A stretch of DNA of 64,000 bases from Ischnura elegans. Its lineage: Eukaryota; Arthropoda; Insecta; Odonata; Coenagrionidae. A program made the position numbers and the translations under genes. Below the pieces are notes generated by a model. The model searched no databases and was not told where the DNA came from. It worked only from the letters and a program-made list of their open reading frames with translations. Position 1 is the first letter of the stretch, and each line of letters opens with the position of its first letter. The stretch spans positions 5,332,001-5,396,000 of the forward strand of contig NC_060252.1 of NCBI RefSeq assembly GCF_921293095.1. The letters are read 5' to 3'. Below are positions 1 through 12,559 of the stretch, piece after piece.

Positions 1-489
1 AGCCAGCTCTCTGTCCCCATGACCACGTCTGCGTCCTGAAATATATGCTCCATTTCGGCGCGCTTGTTTTTTACGCTACGGCAATCAACTATTTACGCAC
101 AAAGAGTGAGAATGTTATAATAATTCTTTTTGATGCGATTAGATAAATCCATTCCTGCTTAATTCTTTACAAAAACGCTTTCACGGTTCATGAAAACAAT
201 TATGATGTAAAAAAATTTTGTATTTCAAATTTGATAAACGAAGACAGTTATTGCAAATTGCCAGAAAAATGATGTAGTAGACCACTGAATCAAATAGAAA
301 AACAATATAAAATGATTTAAATAGTTTCATCTTTTAAGTACTAACACTCAGATTTACTTCCAACCATTAGATCATGGTTTCTTGTTTACATACTCGCTAA
401 ATATCAATCGACGCAAGTATTTAGGTAAGTTTAACTCAAAAGAACACTTAAGGACTAACAGCAGTTGAAATATACTGCAAAATGGCTTT
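1..489. other. no gene recognised
   Basis: AT-rich sequence with no frame, TIR, tRNA or repeat that I can support. The first 110 bases are somewhat more GC-rich but match nothing recognised. Confidence 0.5.
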
Positions 490-832
490 AAATGGAAGAT
501 CAGATCATGAAAATAAAATAATAGAGATAGATTGCAGAAAAGATAGGTTCAGAATGTCTTTTTTTCCACGATCAAGAAGAGATTATAACGGCAGCGATAG
601 AACTCATAAATAGATTGCATGACTTGTAGAGTAGCCTACTAGCCTATGTAAAACTTAATGCATGTTTCTCAATTTTATTATTATTTCTAACAGCATATGG
701 TAGTACATATTGTTAGTATGCGTGACGCTTTTTAGACCGTGTGGTGTGCATGTGGGAGTCCAGTTGCATGCTGGTGATTGGTCCCCCCTGCCAAACAACT
801 AGAGGTGGCTCGTAGGGTATTATGTAGATGTA
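490..832 (+). mobile_element. LINE 3' end, subfamily 1
   Basis: A CR1/jockey-like LINE fragment: the last codons of the RT protein plus the 3' untranslated region. Bases 490-615 translate to a tail with GRSDHENKI and RMSFFPRS, the same peptide tail as copies at 17.4-17.8 kb (minus) and 23.2-23.3 kb (plus). It ends in the family hairpin at 760-822 and the tail TATGTAGATGTA at 821-832. It is 5'-truncated, as is usual for LINEs. The clade is inferred from protein style only. Confidence 0.75.
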
Positions 833-1800
833 AATATAAATGGAAGTAGCGAGTACTACTAGTAGAAACCGATTGAAAAATTGGAGTAGATATTGAAGAC
901 TATTACCAAAGCAGATATTACGTGCATCAATCAATTGCGTCAATATTTTTCCTGTTGAATTCTGAGTGGCTTTTGACAGCATTTTTACTTCATAACCATT
1001 TCTGAAGACTATTTATCACCGTCGAAACAAAAAATTTCTCTGTTCTCAAAATATTATAGCGAAGATATATTCAAAAGATTCAAGATCTTCAATATTTAAA
1101 TTCAACTTTGGTAACCCGTAACTCGGAAAAAAGTCATTTAATTGTAATCTAACTTTAGCATTGGATAAGTGCTTATACATATTGCTTCAATAATATGTCT
1201 GATTCAAACGAAGAGCAATAATCAATTTTGTAAAATGGGGGTATAACGGAACATAGGCTTCTTTTTAAATCCCTATGTCCACAACGTTACAAATTAATCA
1301 TCAATAATTGGTAATTAAATCATCAAGTGCTCATACTTAATTTATTTTCTAACCTAAAAAAATGAGTGTTTAAAGCATGCGACAGGTGACGCTGTGGACA
1401 TTAATGTCGACGCCAAAAACTACGAAATTGTAAACGCGACTGAAAGACGGTGTCAATTATGAATCCTTCAAACAGCTGTTGTAATTTTCCATTCTAATTT
1501 ATTCGCTCCACAACTATTTCAATGTTAATACGTCAGTATCAACAATTGTTCTACATGAGAGTTTACTATGCGATAATATATAAATACCAGAGTGGACACG
1601 GAGTCATACAGACAATAATTTATGAAACCATATAATATTCCGAAAATAAGGACCCGCACCGTTAAAACTATAAGAGCAATTGGGTGGTGTAGATATTATT
1701 TTAAATCAATACATCCTCACAACGAAGGAATATTGTTCAGTATAAATTATAAATTCATATTATGTATTTGGACAACAATTTCTTACTCCTACACATCTTT
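833..1800. other. no gene recognised
   Basis: AT-rich spacer between a LINE end and a mariner relic. Nothing here could be assigned. Confidence 0.5.
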
Positions 1801-1805
1801 TACCC

Positions 1806-2390
1806 TGTCTACCCCCGAAATAATAGGCAAAATTCACGATATGATTTCAAGTGATAGACGAATCAAAGTACGTGATACAGGTTAGTCCAGGGTCGTATCA
1901 CAATGCGCAATTGCTTTAATTTCGCAAGAAAAATTGGGTGTGAAAAAATATCTGCAAGATCGCATCCGCGTTTTCTGACATTGGAGAAAAACGCAATCGT
2001 TTAGTCAACTCATTATTGGCTGTTTTTCCGCTTTTCCTTCGCAATCCTAAGGATTTTTCCGCATCAATTCATGACCTTTGATGAAATATGGATTCGTCAC
2101 TACACTTTAAAGACAAAATAAGAGGTAAAACAATGGAATTTTGAAGATGAATGGGCTCCAAAGCAGGCAAATATGTTGAAATGGGCCGGTCAAGTAATGG
2201 AGACGATATTTTGGAATGTATGCTGAATTATCTGCATCGATTAATTGGAAAAGGTAAAAACGATAACAGGAGAGTATTATGCATCGTTATTGGAACGGAT
2301 GATGGTAGAAATCAAGAGAAGCGCCCTCATTGGAAGCAGAAAATTTTCTTCCTTCAACAAGAATATGCACAGTTGCACACCAGTTAGGAG
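1806..2390 (+). pseudogene. mariner transposase relic
   Basis: A degraded Tc1/mariner-superfamily transposase with its N-terminus missing. Read across shifting frames it gives the helix-turn-helix stretch STPEIIGKIHDM...DRRIKV at 1808-1880, then KISARSHPRFLTLEK near 1940-1995. Next comes MTFDEIWIRHYT at about 2068-2110, matching the first catalytic Asp block (family form VDETW). GEYYASLLERMMVEIK lies at 2265-2318 and LQQEYAQLHTS at 2350-2387, where the family has HQDNAPAHTS, so the second catalytic Asp is lost. Several frameshifts and stops show it is dead. No terminal repeats were found, and 2.5 kb onward is a Penelope fragment. Confidence 0.8.
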
Positions 2391-2489
2391 TCAATAGCCA
2401 AAATTACAGAATTTAAGTTTCAACTACCACTTTTTTAACCGTATTTACCAGATTTGACATCTGGTGAAATTTTCTTTCTTAGCAACATG

Positions 2490-3235
2490 ACATGATGACA
2501 GGAAATGGCGTAGAATCCCCTATCTCGGCCGCATACCTAACAGAACCGAAAAATTATCACCGAAAGACCAAGTGAAAGCTGTCTTCTACAATAAAAATAC
2601 ACTAGGCAAACTGTTATGGAGTACCAAAGACAAAATTAGTTCCGGAGAACAAAGCGGAGTTTATAAAATCCAATGTAATTACTGCAATTCCTGTTACGTA
2701 GGAAAAACTGGACGGAATTTCAGCATCCGGACCAAAGAACATCGTTCATGTTTTATAAACAAGAACCAAGCCTCACACAATGCCAAAAATCTCTTGGATT
2801 CCGACCACATTTCGAACCAATAATCCTACATAAAGAAAAAAACCGTTAAAGGCTTGACGCACTCGAGCAGTTGGAAATTTTAGTGGGCCAAACCTTGCCC
2901 AACATCACATTAGATAATGAGCAATGGTATTCTCACCATTCACCACTATTTTCCACGAAACCATTACGGATACCACTCACCACTCCTGAACACCCCTCCC
3001 CCTAGTTTCGTCATCGCACACCAACCCTCGGCCACCCCGTGCACTGACCCATCTGCATCGACGTACTTCCCCCTTCCCACCCTCTGCTCCGCCCACTACC
3101 CCCCCCCCAATAAACTCCAATTCCCCCACCTCCACTCCACCGCCCCTCTAACTCTTCAAGGGTATTTAACTTCTATGTACAAATACATATGTGAAATTTC
3201 CAGATGATGATAACCGGTCGCAAATATATATTTTA
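2490..3235 (+). pseudogene. Penelope-like element, C-terminal GIY-YIG endonuclease and 3' end
   Basis: Remnant of an endonuclease-bearing Penelope-like retroelement, whose single protein joins an RT to a C-terminal GIY-YIG nuclease. The frame through 2505-2823 reads RRIPYLGRIPN, then KAVFYNKNTLGKLLW, then GVYKIQC..C..CYVGKT and RTKEH, the GIY-YIG core with its paired cysteines. A frameshift near 2810 moves the rest (EPIILHKEKN, LDALEQLEILVGQTLP) to another frame with stops. A pyrimidine-rich 3' segment (2960-3160) follows. The RT is absent, so this is a 5'-truncated dead copy. The exact 3' end near 3235 is approximate. Confidence 0.8.
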
Positions 3236-3288
3236 GGGATGGACGGATCCAGGATTTTATTTCGAGTCCGGATTCGGATCGAATCCTT

Positions 3289-3330
3289 AATTTTCGGATC
3301 GGATATTTTCGGATCGGATATTTTCGGATC
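3289..3330. repeat. 15-bp tandem repeat, about 2.7 copies
   Basis: ATTTTCGGATCGGAT is repeated head to tail. Looser GGATC/CGGAT motifs extend 50 bases upstream. Short satellite-like array of no evident function. Confidence 0.7.
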
Positions 3331-3569
3331 CAAATGAGTTCTCAAATTCCTGCTTAAAAACGAAGTAATTAATCAAGTTTAATCTGGGTAAATACAATCA
3401 AAGGAATGCTTTTTAGATTTTCATACGCATTTCAATATGTTTATAAATTAAAAATCATTTCTATAGGCTTTCAAGGTTTCTTTAAAAACATCTTTCATGC
3501 TCTGGACCTAAATTGTTAAGCTTGCGATTGGAAATGAAAATGGGAAAAATCTTCGGATAAATCACAGAC

Positions 3570-3816
3570 CAGTGGCGTAGAGAGAGGGGGAATTCCGGGG
3601 GGTCCGGACCCCCCGAAATATAAAGACACAATTCCTTAAAGGAAACAAAATATTGAAAAATCATGAATTTACAATAGATTTCTTTGAAAAATTAATTCAT
3701 CTCTAGCGTGAAGGGTGATAAAATTATTTTGAAACCCTCTACTTTGTAACCTGTTGTTTAAAAATTTCCCCCCCTAGTTTTGGACCCCCCTAACGAAATT
3801 CCTGGCTACATCACTG
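3570..3816. mobile_element. hAT-type MITE relic
   Basis: Left end CAGTGGCGTAGAG and right end GGCTACATCACTG (inverted: CAGTGATGTAGCC) form imperfect hAT-style TIRs beginning CAGTG. The interior has the C/G runs next to both ends seen in the other CAGTGGCG elements here. The flanking 8-mers match poorly, so age has erased the target duplication or the ends are misplaced. Confidence 0.5.
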
Positions 3817-4109
3817 CCATCAACTGCATTCAAATTTTCCTCACTCACGTTTCCCCCGAATTTTGTCTCTTCCTAATAGCATACCGACTTGTGTTTCAGT
3901 TGAAAAACCAGTTGAAAAAAGGTTAAGGTAAGCTAAGTGAATGAATGCTGATCTTAATAAATAGTGTTGTTTTAGGTCGCAGACAATTATATTTACCAAC
4001 TCTCTTATCACGGTCAAGGCGAATGATTTTTTTATGTGGAATAATTTCCTCAGCAGTCCAGTCTTGTTCGTTATAGCTCACAAATTTCGCTAAAGGCAGT
4101 AGAAACTAC

Positions 4110-4190
4110 GAAGTTTTAACTGGTAAAACTAGTCAACCAGAAGCCCGGGTACATAGGATCGAATCCCGGTCAAGGCTGACTTCTTTCTCT
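4110..4190 (+). repeat. possible tRNA-derived SINE remnant
   Basis: A box B-like motif GGATCGAATCC at 4156-4166 lies in a small CCGGG...CCCGG stem. It is preceded by CTGGT...ACCAG at about 4120-4140 that resembles an anticodon arm. No convincing box A or cloverleaf could be drawn, so this is only a tRNA-like scrap. Confidence 0.3.
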
Positions 4191-4199
4191 GTAGTTTTT

Positions 4200-6250
4200 T
4201 GATCAGGGATTACTTCGTTGGTATTATTTTTAATATTTAGATGGATTTTTTCCTGGTTACCCACGCAAATTTTAATTCTGAACCTTTTAATATCATTTTT
4301 TGCTCAGTTACTAAAGTTTACCAAATTCACTACAGATATCACCCCAAGTGGTGCACTTACACGGTTGTCATAGGAGGAGAAGCAAGAGCTCCTTAACTTT
4401 ATGATGGAAAATCCAATGGAGTTTGGACACCAACAAAATCGTTGTAATTTAGCTTTTTTTAAATTGTCGAAAGCGAAATAGGATGATTTCCTATTAAATT
4501 TTTATTGACTAATTCAAAATATTATTACTCCTGGAGTAAGATTTCACGCTCTTAGATTTTCGAATGACGATATCTATTTTTAGCGATTAAACGAAAAGTG
4601 AAAATTTTCAAGCGCGCGAAAACGCGACGGCGAAGTAGGAATGATGGAAAAATTCCGTGTGACGTATTTCTGGTTCCTGCTGCCGCCCTGTGAGGTGACC
4701 TTGAGGCGAGGCTTGAGCGCTTATATGACGCAGGCTGCTAGCAGGTTGCGCTAGGCTTAAATATGGATTATGACTACCTTATCAAACGAAGGAAACTTTC
4801 CGACCTCAGACAATTTTAATAATCGATTATTAAGTGATGTTTCTCTGAGCTCTGTGGCTCATTCATGCATTGGTAATTTCAGAAGATGTAAAACTCCTAT
4901 CTACTCGTCTAGAAACTAGGTCCCTGTGACGTCACGTGTAGTGGCATCGCATGGGCGCCAATCTGGCCTTTTTCAAATGCGGTTAAAAGTAACTATTGCC
5001 ATTGGTCTAAACTGAGATTCCTAAAACCAAATAATTTGTATATTATGAAAACCCTAATGTTGGGTAACAAATTGCAATCAATGCATTTCGTTTTCTTTGA
5101 TGAAGGAAACTACCCTAGTAACGTCATTTAATTGAAACTATTTGTAAAAAACATTGAAATGTACGATCACAATAGAGAATTGTGATTTCTTTTGACCTTA
5201 TGAATAACTATCGTTTATATTTGAGGATATCAAACCCGTAAACGTTTCAAATGTTGTGAACGCCAATGAAATATCAGATGACAGGGGAATATACTAGCCA
5301 AATGTGGAACAGTTAGAGATGTACGCCACGAAATCCTGTAGCAAACGAGCTTTCTCGAACAATCAATGATAACTTATCAAAGATTGAAGTCACATCGCAA
5401 GGTGTTTCGAGTTCTATCCACATCTTAAACGAAAATCAAGATCCACAAGGCGCGAAGTCAAAGCTTTGTGTAGCCTTCGCCTAAATACGCCACTAAGTAC
5501 TGATTCCGAAAAAGAGTAAGTCCAGGAGGTCCGTTAAAATCCAAAAAGCATAAATTCAAAAGAAAGCCGATTGAAATCCAACTGTAACGTCATAATTCAA
5601 AGCAAATTGATAATACAAGGCATAAACGCTTTTCAAATTTCAACCCAAACATCTAAGGCGTGACCCGTATTTGAGCACCCAACTGTAACTGTATGGCAGA
5701 CATGAAGAAATGTAGCTACATCGAAAAATGGGGTGCCAGAGGATAAATTACCCTGAGATAGTCGTCTCCTTATCATATGCATCGCGAGGAGCTGCCACAA
5801 GGGAAAATAGTTTGAAGGGGGGTAGAGGGAGGGCATAAGCCCCCCATTCCCATTCCTGGCTACGTGCTGGAGAGGTGGTGAGGGAAAACAGGTTGTTGCA
5901 AATTATGAATAGTTCAGAGTACTATCCACAATGGGCTAGTTCAACTATTTTTTTCAAATTTGAAATACAACGATTTTGCTGGTGGCCATACCCCTGAATT
6001 TCCGCTGTGAAATTATGGAGCTCTACCTTCTGCTCCAATGACACCCTGGGCGTCACCTGTATTAGAGAACCACTTTGGCCAGTGTCCGTAGTGAATTTGA
6101 TAAACTTCTGTTATTGAGCAAATTATGTCATTACAAAGATTCAGGATTAAAATCAACTTAGGTCACCAGGAAAAACCCATTAAAATATTTAAAGTTATAT
6201 CAAGGATATAAAGGATAATATCAATCAAAACAATTCTATGGAAATTCCTC
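4200..6250. other. no gene recognised
   Basis: Mixed sequence with scattered G-runs. A GTGACGTCAC palindrome near 4927 recurs in related form at 10.4, 12.1, 15.3 and 15.5 kb. No coherent protein or bounded element was identified. Confidence 0.4.
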
Positions 6251-6259
6251 CGAAAAAAA

Positions 6260-7820
6260 CCCATCCGCTACGACTGGGAGTTAAACCCGGATCCAGCGAA
6301 CGTCACGCCTATATTTAAAGGTGGGGATAGGGAAAAGCCTAGTAATTACCGTCCGATTTCACTTACTTCCATTACTTGCAAAATATTGGAACATATTATT
6401 TTCAGTTCGATAATGGGTCATCTAGAAAGGCAAAATCTATCAGCATAAGAACAGCACGGATTTAGAAAAGAGAGAGGTCTTGTGAAACTCAACTTGTTCT
6501 CTTCGTTCACGATATCTTATCCGCGGGTGACAGATATGTTCAAGTCGACGCCATATTTTTAGACTTCAGAAAGGCATTCGATAAGGTTCCGCATTTAAAG
6601 CTGATTCAAAAGTTTGAAGCATACGGCATAGATACACACGTAATTGGTTGGATCAAAGATTTCATAAATGTACGCGAACAGAGAGTTGTTTTGGATGGAG
6701 TTAGCTCGGATACAATTTAATTTACCTCAGGAGTACCCCAAGGAAGTGTTATCGGCCCTCTTTTGTTCCTTCTTTACATTAATGATATAACCACCGTGGT
6801 CACGAGCAAAATCCGCCTCTTCGCAGATGATGTAGTTGCTTACAGAGAAGTTTATGACCATAGCGATAGATTAGCATTAGAAAAAGACCTCGTTGCCATA
6901 AATGACTGGTTCAGTACTTGGGAGTTAGAATTAAATCTTGAAAAGATTATGGCGATGAACTTTTGGGACGAGGATATATCTTCAAGGAGGAGCTACACCG
7001 CTAACGGGATTCCACTACAAAATGCCGAATTCGTTAAATACTTGGGGGTCACCATTACTCGGGATCTATCGTGGAGTAAACACATACGTGAAGTATGCGG
7101 GAAATATAACCGAACACTTGGATTTGTAAAAAGAATTCTCGGTAAATGCCCAAAAATGTGAAAGAAATGGGCTACATGACTCTAGTGAGGCCTCACTTGG
7201 AATATGCTGCTAGCGTGTGGGACCATTACGAAGTAGGACTAATAGCTGAAATCAATCGAGTACAGCGCAGGGCGGCCAGATTTGTGATGAGGTGTTACGA
7301 CAAAAAGTGCAGCGTTTCCAGTATGTTAAACGAGTTAGAATGGGAATCTTTGCAGGAGCGTAGATCGAAGTATAGGCTTAACTTACTTAGGAAATTCGAA
7401 GAAGATATTTTCTCAGACGACGTGAATCATATCCTTCGTTTACCATCGCACTATAGTAGACGTAATCATGAGAATAAAATAAATACACATCAAAACAGAG
7501 AGATTTAAAATGTCATTCTCCCCTCGTACTATTAAGGATAGCAACGTTGTCTCAATTGATAGGATTAATGGCCTCGCTCGCTAGGATCACTCATTGCATG
7601 TTTTTTCATAGTTCTAACCTTGCATGAATTTGCTCTAGGAATTACTAACCATTAGCAATTATTTTATGAATAAGCATGTATATTTTTCTAGTGTACGTAA
7701 TATTTCTATAACCGTGCGGTGTGCATGTGGCGGTTCTCTTGCATGCTGCATGTTGTTGATTGGTCACCCCCTGCCAAACACCCTAGAGGTGGCTCGCAGG
7801 GTATTATGTAGATGTACATC
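6260..7820 (+). pseudogene. 5'-truncated LINE with RT domain, subfamily 1
   Basis: Longest CR1/jockey-like LINE copy in the window; it would nick and prime on chromosomal DNA in life. RT motifs in order are NYRPISL (~6340), GFRK (~6460), LDFRKAFDKVPH (~6558-6594), GVPQGS..GPLLF (~6729-6768), FADD (~6820-6832), YLGVTI, LVRPHLEYAASVWD (~7182-7225) and RVQRRAARFV (~7258-7287). It is dead: an in-frame TAA at 6446, a frameshift near 6475, a TAA at 6718 and a frameshift near 7150. The endonuclease domain is missing. The 3' untranslated region (7508-7820) ends with the family hairpin and TATGTAGATGTA. Confidence 0.85.
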
Positions 7821-9100
7821 CCCCGATCTCCGTATTACTGCTTTAGCCACTTGAGCTAACGCGACTGAAAATTTGTGAAATATATATAAAAAGATGGTTT
7901 GGACTGCTGAGCACATTATTTCACAGAGAAAAAAAATCATTCGCCTTGAGCGGGATACGCAAATATAATTTAATATAATAATTTGGTCAATATAGTTGTT
8001 TGAGACCTAAAACAACAATATTCATTTGAATAAACATTTTCACATGCCCATTCCGCTCTACATATTCTATGGCATGATTAACAATTGCTAGATGATATTC
8101 AGCCATTGGCTGCGTGAACATTCGTCATGCATTCCGTGACGTAGCCTGTAGTAACTTCGGCAATCTCCGCCTCTCCTTCTGATGACGAGTGAAGTACACG
8201 GAACGTATCCCCATAAGAATAGTGGATAGCGTAAAAGAACTTCCGAGTAACGGAAACGGAATCGAATTGTTCTGAGACGGAAACTGAAATTTCGATTTCG
8301 AAATCTCAGACACAAGAAGACGCAGTTACTGGATAGGGCTCCAGGTGAAGCGTGGGCGATAACTTGAGGAATAATTCGTAGAGGGTTCGTTTACCAGTTG
8401 TCTTCCTGCGACGTACGTGATTAAATTTCCTAAGTACAAGGAGTTTTTTTGTTTTAAAATGTCAGGTTGTACATGTACAGTCATGTGTCAATCTCTGGGC
8501 CTCATACTCGGTTCTGCGAAATTTCAATGGTCTGAAAAATGTCCGCATTCTGCGCGTGTCCAAATCTTATCATCCGTTACTAAGATTTGATACAAAGAAT
8601 CTTTGTTTCATAGCATGTTGCGTAACCCACAGCAACAAAGAAACATTGCCCTCTCTCACAGTTTCAATGTCCACTTTTTTCGACTAATTTTTCGAAATCA
8701 TGACTAAGTTCACAGATGTTCCAACGAGAGTAAACTCCATCCCGGTTGGGCGAAAGGATGAGTAATAAATTTATGAGGAGTCGGAAGACGCATTCGCATT
8801 TGTTACGCGTTGTTAAACCGCGACGCGAGTGATATTTCCCCGGTAGAAGGGGTGCGTTGTTTGAATATTTACGGAGAATATCATCAACTGTTCCTCTGAG
8901 ATCAAAAGAGAGATATCGTCAGCCAAGAAAACCTTTCGATTAAAGAAATGACTCGCAGTAAATTTCAGGGTTCGTGATACTTTGGTGGGGCCCCAAAAGG
9001 CCCTAAGTTAAGCTATTTCGCTAATAGTAGCATTAGTGTTTGACGCTGGGAAGAAAATCCTGATTAGTTTTCCTTATAGTGTGCTGTGACACATGGTTTT
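7821..9100. other. no gene recognised
   Basis: Short overlapping minus-strand frames at 8.1-8.3 kb look like chance; no domain, splice pattern or repeat supports them. Confidence 0.4.
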
Positions 9101-9840
9101 GGACTCTAAAGAAGTGGGAAATAACCAAATATGGAGTTGCATAAACGTGATCTTAGAAGAGGGTTACAAGAGCTTGGTGGGCCCCCATAAATCTAACTGA
9201 GCAATCACCACATGATGTCCAATTTGGAAAATAACCAACAGAAAATAATCAAAATGAGAAAATATTTGATTTTACGCATTCGCCGCTTAAAAAATTGGAC
9301 GGCACTAAAAATTGCAGAACCGTTTTTGCGACAATAGTCATCGGAACATAAGTATACATGGGCCACAAACAAAAATAAATATGAAAACAAATAAAGAGCA
9401 CTCATATTCGACAAATATGGGAGTGTATGCCAGCACAAATCCCAACAAAAAGCAAAATTCATCGATCATTTACTCAGGCAACATCTCTTCATGCAGAATA
9501 TTACAGAAGAAATTATTAGGGGAAAAATACTAATGACGACTGTGAATTCATTCGCAAAAGTGTTGGCGATATGAATAGTATGCACTTCTAATAATAGAAT
9601 GTAAAAGGTAGAAGTATTTGAAAATGAAGTTATGCTTGTAGTCATGGCTGCAGCAACAAGGTCAACCATTAAAATAGCAAAAAATACTAAGCAGTCTTTG
9701 GAACCAGCAAAGCTTCGCGAAAGACTAAAATTCAAGACAATGGCTTTGAAGGTCAACGTCTTTCTATCACAGAGGTGTAAGCTACCAAGTTAGAATCATT
9801 TGATCGTATTTTCATCCATATTTTGCAGAACATTGTTTTC
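9101..9840 (+). repeat. unclassified dispersed repeat, copy 1
   Basis: Longest copy of a family also at 12560-12935 and 23489-23857, all on this strand. Shared landmarks are GGACTCTAA and AATAACCAAATATG at the left, TGAGCAATCACCACATGATG in the middle, CATCTCTTCATGCAGA, and CAGCAACAAGGTCAACC toward the right. No conserved long frame or TIR is visible. It could be a non-autonomous element or an untranslated part of a larger one. Confidence 0.7.
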
Positions 9841-9864
9841 TTTTCTTTTTACGCAGCCAATCAA

Positions 9865-10215
9865 AGGGGGCAAGTCGTGGGGAACATATATAAGGAATAT
9901 TACTTGCAGAGGCCTGAAGAAGTTAGGATTCGTCAAGCGTATTGTGGGATGATTTTCGGATGAGAATGGAAAAGAAAGGTGCTATTTCGCACTCGTCCGA
10001 CCGCACCTTGAATATCTAGGGAGCGTATGGGATCCGGTGTAGAAATAATTAATCCGCGAACTGAATAAAATACAAAGGATAGCAGCGCGATTCGTCAAAA
10101 GTAGCAACAAGCGTACAGACAGCGTTACCCAGACGTTAAGCGAATTATGGTGGGAGCCGTTGGAGACTCGGAGGCTGCGCGCTAGGCATAGATTGCTTGA
10201 ACAATGAGGAACTTG
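9865..10215 (+). pseudogene. LINE RT fragment, subfamily 2
   Basis: Central to C-terminal piece of a CR1/jockey-like RT protein with LKKLGFVKRIVG, then CYFALVRPHLEY (~9980-10015), GSVWDPV, and LNKIQRIAARFVKS (~10060-10100). In-frame stops, for example after WDPV, show it is dead. Its sequence style (KERCYF in place of NVKEMGY) and the 3' ends at 12.5 and 58.9 kb suggest a second LINE subfamily. Confidence 0.75.
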
Positions 10216-10387
10216 CATGGGTCGTAGATTGCTCTAAAAACTATTTTGAATAAGTCAAATGGATACATTAGCTCGCAAAAATACCTTCAGTTTCTCCATT
10301 CAACATCAAAAGAAATAAACAAATTGCATTTAAAATCGAGATAAATTTCTCTCAGCCGACCACTGCGCGAAGACACCCGAGCGTTGC

Positions 10388-10421
10388 CGAGGCCAGGCGT
10401 GACGTCATAGGTGCCTAAACA
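10388..10421 (+). repeat. inverted repeat arm, partner at 12079-12111
   Basis: Contains GTGACGTCATAGGTGCCTAAAC. The partner, on the opposite strand 1.66 kb away, has the same core with one change in the GACGTCA-AGGTGCCTAAAC block. These may be the ends of an unclassified element spanning about 10.39-12.11 kb; no TSD was found. Confidence 0.45.
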
Positions 10422-10679
10422 ACCGTAGGGAGTAGGGAAATACGCTGAGCGCATGGTGTAAAATTTGTTTTGAGGGAGTATTTAGCCGCTCATCGTCACT
10501 TTATTTTGTTCTGTTATTCTTGGGCAAGTTTTCCTATTGCTATTGTGCCTAGATTATTACTTGGGATATTAATAATGCGGCATCGGGATGATGAAGTACA
10601 AGCGTTTCACTTCGTATGTTTTAGTGATCAGAAAAATGGATGATAACGTTGCCACTCGTTCGAATAGTACAACTGAAAT

Positions 10680-10740
10680 CCATCTACATCTACATAATAC
10701 CCCGCAAGCCGCCTAAAAGGCGTGTGGCCTGGGGTGTTAG
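10680..10740 (-). mobile_element. LINE 3' end, subfamily 2
   Basis: The reverse complement shows GGTGTCCTAACACC-type sequence, the hairpin, and the TATTATGTAGATGTAGATGG tail, as in the plus copy at 58922-58988. Only the extreme 3' end is present. Confidence 0.7.
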
Positions 10741-10741
10741 G

Positions 10742-10779
10742 ACACCAGCCTTTTTTTAGAACACCAGCCTTTTTTTAGG
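10742..10779. repeat. 19-bp tandem duplication
   Basis: Two head-to-tail copies of ACACCAGCCTTTTTTTAGA (10742-10760 and 10761-10779, last base varied), followed by a partial third. It sits exactly at the inner break of the truncated LINE 3' end and looks like local slippage. Confidence 0.75.
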
Positions 10780-12078
10780 ACACCAAAAATTGATGCCACG
10801 ACCCTCATGGAATTTGTTAAGACAAATTATTGCTATACGTCGGCGGCAAATCGAGATGTAAAAGAAACTTGTAATACTGGAGGATAACGATCGTAAGCTG
10901 TGCTGTTGAATTTGGCAACGCCGAATTAGCGGAGAAGGTAGTCCTATCCGTCCTACGGTACGAATTCACAGCAAAACAGTCTGCACACAATCCACATGTG
11001 AGATCGCGAATCGGTTCCGCTGCTAACACACACACAAGCTACAACCTATTTCAATAATATAGGTAAATCCATAAACAATATACTAGCATATACCATAAAA
11101 GTATAGTGGGAAATAGGCAAATACTGTTATCAAAAACTGGAAGTCACAGTCACATTCTTATATTCATCACGTACAACTTACAATAACAGAATTCGTTATG
11201 ATGAAAACAACTATTTATTCACTGATTTAATCCCTTAAATTAGCCTACACAAGTGACACAGGTGACTTTTCTCACTACTATTCGTTGAAATAATGGAATA
11301 ACAAACTTCACCCACAGTTTTGATTTTAATAGCTTGATCGTGAAATGTCATATCTACGGTGAACAACGGAGATTAGCACGCCACTGACAATTTTTACACT
11401 ACTGTTAGACATTTATCGATAGCGTAATAGCACTTTTTACAATTCAATCACGATGGAACACTGATAACTCTTGGCCGATATTTTTCAACCTTGTCAAACT
11501 TTGTGAATTACAACCACTGGCACTGTGATTATTAGCAGTAGCTTAACGGGAGATGTCACGTAGAAAATGACACTATTTTGGCACAAAAATGTTCCTAGGT
11601 GTCTCCAATCAGCGAGTAAAAGTTGCATTGACTGGAATTCACCCCATAATACAAGCACAGACAGTCCTAAACGACGAATTCTCCGGTACCTACGAATAAA
11701 CGGATGAAGTTATTGTATATAAAAGCTAAGCGGGCATTAGTAAACATCAAAATCGTTCTAATTACATACTAAAATGAATGATATGCCGTCGATAACATCA
11801 ACTTACAATTAACGTATCCCCCTTCCAATAGCCGTGGCTCAGACTCCTACAACGATGTTATTTAGGTATTATCAAATTATTGGTTTAACTGCTGCAGTTT
11901 TATATTTTATGCCCTTACTCAGATATTAATATTATAAATAATGCAAAATACGAGGGCTTCCAAGCCTCTATAGTCCGATATTTATCTTTAAATATAAAAT
12001 AATCAACACGTCTAACAAACGAAGCTCTCACAACTACTGGCAACTATTACAAACAATCACAACAATAGCCTCGCGTGA

Positions 12079-12111
12079 TGTTTAGGCACCTTTGACGTCA
12101 TCGAGGCTTCG
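12079..12111 (-). repeat. inverted repeat arm, partner at 10388-10421
   Basis: GTTTAGGCACCTTTGACGTCA, the inverted copy of the arm at 10.4 kb, followed by a G-rich TGGCTTGGGGGG stretch. Confidence 0.45.
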
Positions 12112-12344
12112 TCGGCAGTGGCTTGGGGGGTGAGGGAGTTTTTCCCGCGCTTTAAAATTCGTTATATTTATCATTAAATATCTCGCGAAGGAAAACTCAG
12201 ATTTACATGCGGTTTTCTTTGTTGTATTCAAAAAATAATTTTCTGTCCGCCTGTGAAATAAAAAAAATTCATGCAAGTTCCCCATTGAGAATGGATATCT
12301 TTAAGAGTGACTCGGAGGACATAATAATAGAGACCCACTATAAA

Positions 12345-12525
12345 AATATAAGTCCCATAGAAACGATAAATTAAGAGAGATATTTTACCGAACGGATAGA
12401 TATGGGAATTCGTTTTTCTCCAGAACCAATAAGTACTTAAATAAATGCTAGGCGTAATTTTGTTTCAGCATTCACTTTTCATACGAAAAGGCTGGTGTCC
12501 TAACACTCCCTGCCACACGCCTTTT
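12345..12525 (+). pseudogene. LINE C-terminal tail and partial 3' end, subfamily 2
   Basis: Reads as NDKLREIFYRTDRYGNSFF, almost the same peptide as at 58.8 kb (DKLREMFCRTDRYGNSFFPR). It continues to GGCTGGTGTCCTAACACTCC and is cut off within the hairpin, so the tail is missing. It abuts copy 2 of the unclassified repeat. Confidence 0.75.
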
Positions 12526-12559
12526 TAGCATAAAAACGGAAAGAATAATAGTTCAAGAG

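Noticed and set aside
2917-3207. Proline-rich 96-codon frame
   Set aside because: It lies in the pyrimidine-rich 3' segment of the Penelope fragment, in frames with stops; composition explains it.
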